Origin: Streptomyces guryensis
GTDB lineage: Bacteria; Actinomycetota; Actinomycetes; Streptomycetales; Streptomycetaceae
Direction of reading: 5' to 3'
Length of the DNA stretch: 64,000 nucleotides
Assembly: GCF_021261325.1 (NCBI RefSeq)
Contig: NZ_JAJSBI010000032.1
Location: 1-64,000, forward strand
The position numbers and the translations under genes were made by a program. This document shows, one piece after another, positions 26,842 to 33,326 of this stretch. Each line of letters opens with the position of its first letter. The stretch's first letter is position 1. Below the pieces are notes generated by a model. It saw only the letters and a list, made by a program, of their open reading frames with translations, was not told the origin of the DNA and searched no databases.

Positions 26842-28022
26842 GGCGGATCGCAGTGGTGGGTGCCTCGGCTGCCGGACTGGCGGCGGCCGAGACGCTCCGC
26901 CGCGAGGGCTACGACGGCACCCTCACCCTCGTGGGCGACGAGCCGCAGGCCCCGTACGACCGCCCGCCGCTGTCCAAGCAGGTACTGGCCGCGCAGTGGC
27001 AGCCCGCCCGGCTGGCCCTGCGCCCGCCCGCCGACCTGGCCGCACTCGACCTCGACCTGCGCCTCGGTGTGGCCGCCACCGGTCTCGAACTCACCGAGCG
27101 CACGGTGCGGCTGGCCGATGGCACCGAGGTGCCCTACGACGGGCTGATCGTGGCCACCGGTGTGCGTCCGCGGCGGCTGCCCGGTGCGGGCGCGCACGTA
27201 CTGCGCACCCTCGACGACGCACTCGTACTGCGGGACCGGCTCGGGCCGGGAGTGCGCCTGGTCGTGGTGGGCGCCGGGTTCCTCGGGGCCGAGGCCGCCG
27301 CCGTGGCCTGGAGGCTCGGCGCCAAGGTCACGCTCCTGGAACCGGCGGCCGTGCCGCTGGCCCACGCCGTCGGTGCCGAGGTCGGCGCGCTGCTCGCCCG
27401 CGCCCATGTCGAGCGGGGCGTGGACCTGCGCTGCGGGGTCACCGCGAGCGAGGTGACGGAGGACGGGGTACGGCTCGCGGACGGCGAACTCGTCGAGAGC
27501 GACGAGGTGTTGGTTGCAGTCGGCTCACAGCCCAACACCGAGTGGCTGGAGGGCAGCGGGCTGGCCGTCGGCGACGGCGTGGTCTGCGACGAGTACTGCG
27601 AGGCCGCCCGGAACGTGTACGCGGCCGGGGACGTCGCCCGCTGGCACAACCCGCTGTTCGGCACGTCGATGCGGATCGAGCATCGCACCAACGCCGCCGA
27701 ACAGGGCATGGCCGCTGCCCGCAACCTGCTCCGCCCCGACACCCGCAAGCCGTTCGCCCCGGTGCCGTACTTCTGGTCCGACCAGTACGACATGAAGATC
27801 CAGGCCTACGGCTATCTGCGCGGGCACGACGAAGTCGCCGTCGTGGACGGGGACTTGGCCGAGGGCAGGTTCGTGGCCGCGTACCGCACCGGAGGCGGAC
27901 TGAGCGGTGCGCTTGCGGTGGGCATGCCGCCCAGGGTCCTCCGGGTGTGGCGGCAGGCGATCGCGGCCGGGGCCGCCTGGGGCGAGGCCGTGCGCACCGA
28001 CGCGACCGTGGCAGGGGCGTGA
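26838..28022 (+). CDS. Ferredoxin reductase (FAD, NAD(P)H-dependent)
   Basis: A 394-residue rubredoxin/putidaredoxin-reductase-type flavoprotein, started at the GTG 26838 that overlaps the ferredoxin stop. The FAD site is RRIAVVGASAAGLAAAETLR, with DRPPLSKQVL as the second FAD contact. The NAD(P)H fold is RLVVVGAGFLGAEAAAVAWRLGAKVTLLE, and the second FAD motif is NVYAAGDVARWHNPLFG. EHRTNAAEQGMAAARNLL and the C-terminal dimer domain are present. It is the last gene of the P450 operon and converges on the truncated DUF3152 gene with a three-base gap. Confidence 0.9.
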   Translation: MRRIAVVGASAAGLAAAETLRREGYDGTLTLVGDEPQAPYDRPPLSKQVLAAQWQPARLALRPPADLAALDLDLRLGVAATGLELTERTVRLADGTEVPYDGLIVATGVRPRRLPGAGAHVLRTLDDALVLRDRLGPGVRLVVVGAGFLGAEAAAVAWRLGAKVTLLEPAAVPLAHAVGAEVGALLARAHVERGVDLRCGVTASEVTEDGVRLADGELVESDEVLVAVGSQPNTEWLEGSGLAVGDGVVCDEYCEAARNVYAAGDVARWHNPLFGTSMRIEHRTNAAEQGMAAARNLLRPDTRKPFAPVPYFWSDQYDMKIQAYGYLRGHDEVAVVDGDLAEGRFVAAYRTGGGLSGALAVGMPPRVLRVWRQAIAAGAAWGEAVRTDATVAGA

Positions 28023-28025
28023 AGC

Positions 28026-28589
28026 TCAAGGGGCGGCGGGGCCGGTGAGGTACCGTCCCCGCTCGTCGTACGGCCAGACGTTGGGCACGCAGCCGTGCAT
28101 GCCCTTGATCTGCTGCATCATCGCCGGGGCCGGCTGTCCCGGGCCGGGGCAGGTGACGTGGCCGTGCCCGAGGAAGTGGCCGACCTCGTGGTTGATGATC
28201 AGTGCGTGGTAGGCGGTGACGTCCTTGGCGTAGACGGGGGTGGCGAGCAGCCAGCGTTCGAGGTTGGCCATCACCCGGTGACCGACGCTGCAGTTGTACC
28301 TGCCCTCGGTGTCCAGACCGCCCTCCGCGCATGTCTTGTCGACGGTCCCCGGAGTCGCGACCCGTACGACGAAGTCGGTGGTACCGCTGGAGACCCGCTG
28401 GAACGCCGAGCGGCCGTCGGCCGTCCAGCCCCGCGGGTCGGCGATTATGCGCTCCACCTCCTTGGCGACGGAGACGGCCGACAGGTCGGCGCCGTCCTCG
28501 ACCTCGACCCGGTACCGCAGTGCCCTGCCGGTGCCGACCTTGGCGCTGCCGCCGGGCGCGACGGTGTACGTGCCCGGTCCAGTGGCCAC
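28026..28589 (-). pseudogene. 5'-truncated DUF3152 (zinc protease-like) gene
   Basis: About 187 residues of a DUF3152 protein: GTYTVAPGGSAKVGTGRALRYRVEVEDG is broken by the usual turn, followed by IIADPRGWTADGRSAFQRV and the metal-binding NHEVGHFLGHGH (HExxHxxxxxH type). Two cysteines around CAEGGLDTEGRYNCSVGHRV fit the exported family. In family members an N-terminal signal or membrane anchor precedes this domain; here the sequence is cut near 28585, where a response-regulator fragment begins on the other strand. The GTG at 28589 is a possible start but has no SD and no signal peptide follows. The domain itself is complete, so a cytoplasmic product is conceivable. Confidence 0.7.
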
Positions 28590-28827
28590 GCTGAAGGGCG
28601 CACCGGTGGCGCTCGCCGCCTCCGAACTGCGGCTCCTGCTGACCCTGTCCGCCTCGCCCGGCCAGGTGTTCAGCCGGCAGCAACTCCTGGAGGCGGTCTG
28701 GGAGCACAGCTACCACGCGGACGCGCGGCTTGTGGACGCCTGCGTCAAACGGCTGCGCGCCAAGATGGGCGAACCGCGCTACATCGAGACGGTGCGCGGC
28801 TTCGGCTACCGGTTCGCCTCCCTGTGA
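28582..28827 (+). pseudogene. C-terminal domain of an OmpR-type response regulator, receiver lost
   Basis: From about 28585 the plus strand reads VATLKGAPVALAASELRLLL, then SRQQLLEAVWEHSYHADARLVDACVKRL and ETVRGFGYRFASL, a complete OmpR winged helix. The whole receiver domain and its start are absent. Upstream sequence belongs to the DUF3152 gene on the other strand. The stop overlaps the kinase start by GTGA, as in an intact regulator-kinase operon, so this was the kinase's partner. The fragment may still be expressed from an internal start, but none with an SD is seen. Confidence 0.8.
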
Positions 28828-30356
28828 GGCGTGCACCGAAGGCCCGGCGTCTGTTCGCGGACCGCTTCAGGGTGCCCCAACTGCGGGGTCTGCGCATCCG
28901 GTTGGTCGTGGCGTTCGCACTCGTCGCCGGGCTCACGGCCGCGGTCACCGGCGCGCTGACCTTCCGTGAGGCGCGCACGGGTGTGCTCCAGCAGAGCCAG
29001 GACGCGGTGATCACGCAGCTGCGCACCCAGGCCGACCGGCTGGCCCCCGGCCTCGTCGTGCCGCCGAGGCCGGCCGAACTGCGGCAGTTCGCCCTCGGTC
29101 TGGCGGCGACCCAGCCCGCCGGGAACTGGCGGGTGATGGTCACCTACGGCGACCTGATCGTGACCTCCGAGGCGGGCGACCGGTTCGCGGAACTCACGCC
29201 GGCTCTGCGCGCGGCCGTGGATTCCAGCCGGGCCACCGTCTTCCAGCGGGTGCGCACCCGGGGCCACACCTCGCTCGTCGTCGGTATGTCGGTCACCTTC
29301 GCCGACGGTGCGACCGACTCGGGCCTGCACGTCTTCCTGACGGTGCCGCAGACAACGGAACAGGCCTACGTGGACGCCCTGGTCACCGCCACGGAACGGG
29401 CCACCGTGCCCGCCCTGGTGCTGGCGGTGCTACTGGCCCTGCTCGCCGCGCGGGGGGTGCTCAGGCCGGTGCGGGCGCTGCGTACCGCCACCCGCAGCAT
29501 CGCCGAGGGGCGGCTGGACACCCGCCTTGCCGTCGACGGCTCCGACGAACTCGCCGATCTGTCGCACACGTTCAACGAGGCCGCCGCAGCCCTGGAGGAG
29601 TCGGTGGCCGAACTGCGCGGGATGGAGGCCCGGGCCCGCCGGTTCGCCGCGGACGTCTCGCACGAACTGCGCACCCCGCTGGCCGCCATGTCGGCGGTCA
29701 CCGACGTCCTCGACGAGGACGCCGCCCGACTCGACCCGGACACCGCCACCGCTGTGCGGCTGATCAGTGAGGAGACCGTGAAGTTGGCCCGTCTGGTGGA
29801 CGATCTGATGGAGATCTCCCGCTTCGACGCGGGCGCGGCGGCGCTGCACCTGGACGAGATCGACCTCGCCGAGTCGCTGCGGCGCACCCTCGCCGCCCGC
29901 GGCTGGACCGACCTCGTGGACGCCGAACTGCCGCCGCCCGACGCCCTGCGCGGGCGCGTCGACCCCCGCCGCCTCGACGTGGTGGTGGCGAACCTGGTCG
30001 GCAATGCCCTGCGGCACGGCGCCCGCCCCGTCGTGCTGCGCCTGACCGAGGCGGGACGGCCCACGGCGGAGCGCCTGGCGGTCATCGAGGTCCGGGACAG
30101 CGGGCCGGGCATCCCCGACACCGTGCTGCCCCATGTCTTCGAGCGCTTCTACAAGTCGGACGCCGCCCGCACCCGCACCGAGGGCAGCGGCCTGGGCCTG
30201 GCGATCACCGCCGAGAACGTCCGTGTGCACGGCGGCACCGTGCGCGCCGCGAACCGGGCGGGTGGCGGCGCTGTCTTCACCGTCGAACTCCCGCTGCGCA
30301 ACGAGCAGTTGTCGCGTGCTCAGGCCGACGCATCGGCACGAGGGGGCGGGCGATGA
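28824..30356 (+). CDS. Sensor histidine kinase, intact
   Basis: A 510-residue kinase from GTG 28824. A first membrane segment (LVVAFALVAGLTAAVTGAL, about residues 24-42) and a second (VPALVLAVLLALLAARGVL, about 195-213) enclose an extracytoplasmic sensor. HAMP, then a dimerisation domain with FAADVSHELRTPLAAMSAV (phospho-His), and ATPase boxes VVANLVGNALRHG, RDSGPGIPDTVLPHVFERFYK and GSGLGLAI follow. The product looks functional, but its partner regulator gene is truncated just upstream. The stop overlaps the lipoprotein gene start (ATGA). It could now signal to another regulator or be silent, since the promoter side of the operon is lost. Confidence 0.88.
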   Translation: MRRAPKARRLFADRFRVPQLRGLRIRLVVAFALVAGLTAAVTGALTFREARTGVLQQSQDAVITQLRTQADRLAPGLVVPPRPAELRQFALGLAATQPAGNWRVMVTYGDLIVTSEAGDRFAELTPALRAAVDSSRATVFQRVRTRGHTSLVVGMSVTFADGATDSGLHVFLTVPQTTEQAYVDALVTATERATVPALVLAVLLALLAARGVLRPVRALRTATRSIAEGRLDTRLAVDGSDELADLSHTFNEAAAALEESVAELRGMEARARRFAADVSHELRTPLAAMSAVTDVLDEDAARLDPDTATAVRLISEETVKLARLVDDLMEISRFDAGAAALHLDEIDLAESLRRTLAARGWTDLVDAELPPPDALRGRVDPRRLDVVVANLVGNALRHGARPVVLRLTEAGRPTAERLAVIEVRDSGPGIPDTVLPHVFERFYKSDAARTRTEGSGLGLAITAENVRVHGGTVRAANRAGGGAVFTVELPLRNEQLSRAQADASARGGGR

Positions 30357-30853
30357 GGGCCGGGCGCCGTGCCGCCTTGCTGATGTGGCTTCCGGTGCTG
30401 GGGGCGCTCGCCTCCTGCGGCATTCCCACCACCGGCGTGGTGGAGGCAGGCGGGCCCGCGAGCGGGGCCGTGCCGACGCTGCGGGTCTACTTCGCGGACG
30501 GCGGTGCCCTGCGGGGCGTGGACCGCAGGGTTGCAGGGCCGGTCGATCCCGAGTCGGCCGTACAGGTGCTGTTGAGGGGACCGACCCGGGCGGAACAGGC
30601 CGAGGGCCTGTACACGCTGCTGCCGCCGGTGCCGTCCCTGATGTCCCAGGTGAAGGTGGCGTCCCGCGACGGCCGCGTGACCATCCGGCTCTCCGCCGTG
30701 CCGGGTGACTCGGGCGACCTCGCCGCGGCGCAGCTCATCTGCACGAGCGTCGCGGCACAGCGCGTCATCGCCCCGAGGGCCGACCCGCTGCCGGTGACTG
30801 TCACCGGCCCGGGGCTCTCCCTGCGGGGCACCGGAACGCAGTGCCCGCGGTAA
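30353..30853 (+). CDS. Lipoprotein with GerMN domain
   Basis: A 166-residue exported lipoprotein: MRAGRRAALLMWLPVLGALASCGIP has a charged start, a hydrophobic core and a lipobox LASC with Cys23 or so. The mature part has a GerMN-like domain (TLRVYFADGGALRGVDRRV, VQVLLRGPTRAEQAEGL, and VTIRLSAVPGD). Such proteins are often coded after two-component kinases and are thought to assist sensing at the membrane surface. The gene is coupled to the kinase by ATGA. Its stop is two bases before the operator at 30855. Confidence 0.8.
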   Translation: MRAGRRAALLMWLPVLGALASCGIPTTGVVEAGGPASGAVPTLRVYFADGGALRGVDRRVAGPVDPESAVQVLLRGPTRAEQAEGLYTLLPPVPSLMSQVKVASRDGRVTIRLSAVPGDSGDLAAAQLICTSVAAQRVIAPRADPLPVTVTGPGLSLRGTGTQCPR

Positions 30854-30854
30854 A

Positions 30855-30871
30855 TTACTTGAGTTACGCAA
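30855..30871. promoter_or_regulatory. TTACTTG-type operator before the MarR gene
   Basis: TTACTTGAGTTACGCAA differs at one base from the copy at 24208-24224. It lies 22 bases before the MarR start, the same distance as the last copy before the gene at 24247, and fits autoregulation by the MarR protein. Confidence 0.7.
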
Positions 30872-30892
30872 CGATATGGTAAAGTGGATCGC

Positions 30893-31423
30893 ATGCCCAC
30901 TCCACCGCTCCCCGAAATCCCCGACACCCCTGCCTCGGACGAAGTGATCGAGATCGAGCGTGCGCTCACCCGCATCACCTACCTGAGCACGCGCGCCCGG
31001 CAGCACGACCGGCTGATGGCCCTGGCCGGTGTGCCGCTGGACCGCGCGGCGGTGGCGCTGCTGCGGCAGGTCGCCGATTCGGAGCCGCTGCGGCCGGGCG
31101 AGCTGGCCGCCCGGCTGGGAGTGGAGGCGTCCCACGTCACCCGCACCGTGCAGCAGCTGCAGAAGTCCGGCTACGTCACCCGCGTCCCGGACCCCGACGA
31201 CCGTCGCGCCCAGCGCATCGAGCTGACCGAGGCCGGGCGGCAGGCCATAGACCGCATCCGTGACGCCGGTTCGCGCGGCATGCAGGTGGCCCTGTCCCAC
31301 TGGGAGCCGGAGGAGCTGCGGCAGCTGGCCACCCTCTTCCACCGCATGGTGGACGACTTCCTCGCCGCCGCCGTCGAGGTGGACGCACAGGAGCAGACGG
31401 TCGCCCAGGCGGGCACCGCCTGA
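30893..31423 (+). CDS. MarR-family regulator
   Basis: A 176-residue winged-helix protein; starts at ATG 30893 or GTG 30884 are possible, neither with a strong SD. The core is LRPGELAARLGVEASHVTRTVQQLQKSGYVTRV, followed by the wing PDPDDRRAQRIELTEAG. Long flanking helices form the dimer. The operator overlapping its promoter is also found in three copies before the gene at 24247, so this protein is the best candidate for binding all four. By family habit it would respond to a small aromatic ligand. The P450 operon lies between its two target sites and could belong to the same regulon. Confidence 0.85.
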   Translation: MPTPPLPEIPDTPASDEVIEIERALTRITYLSTRARQHDRLMALAGVPLDRAAVALLRQVADSEPLRPGELAARLGVEASHVTRTVQQLQKSGYVTRVPDPDDRRAQRIELTEAGRQAIDRIRDAGSRGMQVALSHWEPEELRQLATLFHRMVDDFLAAAVEVDAQEQTVAQAGTA

Positions 31424-31436
31424 CCCCACGCCGGGT

Positions 31437-32172
31437 TCATGCCGGCGTCGCGCGGGGGCGCCGGCCGGGTGGCCGCCGCACGGCCGCCGACTCCACCGCG
31501 ACGGCGGGCTCCCGCAGACCGCACAGCAGAATCCGACCCAGGGCGGGCAGCACCATCAGCGGAACCGGGCGGCCCGCAGGGAGGTGGCGTCGGCCAACGC
31601 CCCCAGGGCCGGGGCCACGAGCCCGCCGACGCTCACCGTCAGCCCCAGGGTGACCCCGCTCGCCGTGCCGGGCCGCCGGGGCGGGAAGTCCTGGCCGAGC
31701 GTGATGTGCAATGCGAAGGGGACTTGCAGGCCGGCCGAGGTGAGCGCCACGAACAGGTAGACCGCCGGACCGGCTATCAGGATCAGGCCCGCGACGGCCA
31801 GGACGGTCAGCGCGTACGGCCGCCGCACCACCGCGACCCGCCCGAACCGGTCGGCGAGCCGGCCCCCGGCCACCGTGCCCAGCGCACCGCCCCCGTACAG
31901 CACGAACAGCGCTGCCGTTCCGGCCGCCTCCCCGCCGCCGACCCGCTCGCGGACGTGGAGCGACACGACGGCGCTCAGTCCGACGAAGACGACCGAGCGG
32001 CACACGATCGCACCGGACAGCCGCAGGAACGAGGCCCAGTCGTCCCCACCGATGGCCGCGGTCGCACGGACGGCCGCGCCGCGGCTGCGTGATGAACGCA
32101 CCGCGGCCGCGCACAACGCCGCGCCGATCACCGCCGGAATCACCAGCAGGGGAGAGGCGCCCAGACCACCGG
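31437..32172 (-). pseudogene. C-terminal half of an MFS transporter, frameshifted
   Basis: Reading leftwards from 32172 are about six membrane segments of an MFS protein: ASPLLVIPAVIGAALCAAAV, AGTAALFVLYGGGALGTVAGGRLADRFGR, ALTVLAVAGLILIAGPAVYLF, then LGLTVSVGGLVAPALGALAD. Near 31565 the frame changes to PLMVLPALGRILLCGLREP, which completes the family end. The first six helices are missing because the sequence is cut at about 32172, where an AraC fragment starts on the plus strand. It cannot form a transporter. Confidence 0.75.
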
Positions 32173-32371
32173 TGGCGACCCTGCGCATGCTGGCCGACGG
32201 CACACCCGTCACGACCGTCGCCCACCGTTGCGGTGGTCCTCCACCGGCGCCTTCATCGACGTCTTCCGCCGCTCCTTCGGCCGCACACCGGGAACCCACC
32301 ACCGCCGCACGCAGGGCCCCACTTCCGGACGGGACCCCGCCGCCCGAACCACCCCCTCTACCCTCGGGTAA
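32173..32371 (+). pseudogene. C-terminal end of an AraC-family regulator, frameshifted
   Basis: LRMLADGTPVTTVAHRCG (to about 32234) followed, after a one-base loss, by WSSTGAFIDVFRRSFGRTPGTHH is the second helix-turn-helix of an AraC regulator of the type that ends ...VFRRxFGxTPG. The reading frame ends at TAA 32369-32371. The effector domain and first helix-turn-helix are absent. It was probably divergent from, and regulator of, the truncated MFS gene on the left. Confidence 0.75.
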
Positions 32372-32402
32372 CATCCGACAGCAGGTCATCAGAGGAGGAA
32401 CC

Positions 32403-32780
32403 GTGCCACGGTCCGAACGCTCGCCCCTGCTGCTCGCCGGCCTACTGGCCGCCGCGGGTGTCGCTCATTTCGCCTCGCCGCGCAAGTTCGACGAGACCAT
32501 CCCGGAGGCCCTGCCGGGCAAGCCCCGGACCTGGACGTACGCCAGCGGCGCCGCCGAACTGGCCCTTGCGGCGGGCATCGCACTGCCCCGCACCCGCAAG
32601 CCCGCGGCCCTCGCCGCCGCCGCGTTCTTCGTCGGCGTGTTCCCCGCCAACGTGAAGATGGCCGTCGACTGGCGGCACCGCCCCACCCCGCAGAAGGCCG
32701 CGGCCATCGGACGGCTGCCGCTGCAGCTGCCGCTCGTGCTGTGGGCCCGCAGCGTCGCGAGGAACGGGGAGGGCCGGTAA
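32403..32780 (+). CDS. DoxX-like small membrane protein
   Basis: A 125-residue membrane protein from GTG 32403, with AGAGGAGG upstream. Four hydrophobic stretches (LLLAGLLAAAGVAHFASP, AAELALAAGIAL, AALAAAAFFVGVFPANVKMA, and LPLQLPLVLWARSV) and the sequence FPANVKMAVDWR identify the DoxX-related family. Its role is not established; DoxX proteins have been linked to redox stress complexes in mycobacteria. The TAA stop touches the GTG of the peroxiredoxin gene, so the two are probably translated together, which supports a redox role. Confidence 0.75.
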   Translation: MPRSERSPLLLAGLLAAAGVAHFASPRKFDETIPEALPGKPRTWTYASGAAELALAAGIALPRTRKPAALAAAAFFVGVFPANVKMAVDWRHRPTPQKAAAIGRLPLQLPLVLWARSVARNGEGR

Positions 32781-33248
32781 GTGACCGAGCGTGTGAACGT
32801 CGGCGACAAGATCGACGACTTCGAGCTGCCGGACGAGACCGGCACCACCCGCACCCTGTCCGAGCTGCTCGCCGACGGACCGGTCGTGCTCTTCTTCTAC
32901 CCCGCCGCCCTCACCGCGGGCTGCACCGCGGAGGCCTGCCACTTCCGTGACCTGGCCGCCGAGTTCGCCGCCGCCGGTGCCCGGCCCGTGGGGATCAGCG
33001 GGGACTCCGTCGAGAAGCAGCAGGAGTTCACCGGTCGCCACAGCCTCGGCATGCCGCTCCTGTCCGACACCGACGGCACGATCCGCGAGCGCTTCGGCGT
33101 GAAGCGCGGCTTCACCCTGGCCCCCACCAAACGGGTCACCTTCGTCATAGCGGAGGACCGCACCGTCCTGGAGATCGTCCGCAGCGAGCTGCGGATGAAC
33201 ACCCACGCCGACCGGGCCCTCGCCGCCCTGCGCGACCGGCGGAAGTGA
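32781..33248 (+). CDS. bcp: Peroxiredoxin (BCP/PrxQ type)
   Basis: A 155-residue thiol peroxidase. PAALTAGCTAEAC contains the peroxidatic Cys48 in the PxxxTxxC motif and Cys53 five residues on, the resolving position of PrxQ/BCP enzymes. FTLAPTKRVTFVIAEDRTVLEI is the conserved end. It reduces hydroperoxides with thioredoxin in the cytoplasm. It starts at GTG 32781 directly after the DoxX-like stop and is followed by a strong hairpin terminator. Confidence 0.88.
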   Translation: MTERVNVGDKIDDFELPDETGTTRTLSELLADGPVVLFFYPAALTAGCTAEACHFRDLAAEFAAAGARPVGISGDSVEKQQEFTGRHSLGMPLLSDTDGTIRERFGVKRGFTLAPTKRVTFVIAEDRTVLEIVRSELRMNTHADRALAALRDRRK

Positions 33249-33250
33249 CA

Positions 33251-33295
33251 TTCAACCGAAACGGAGGGCCAAGCCGGCCCTCCGTTTCGGTTGAA
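33251..33295 (+). terminator. Strong hairpin after the peroxiredoxin gene
   Basis: A perfect 20-base stem, 33251-33270 with 33276-33295, encloses a five-base loop AAGCC. It starts three bases after the stop codon. The right arm ends about 30 bases before the next start codon, so it should insulate the phosphatase gene. Confidence 0.85.
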
Positions 33296-33326
33296 GCGGT
33301 GCGACAAAAGAACCATCCTGAACTAT

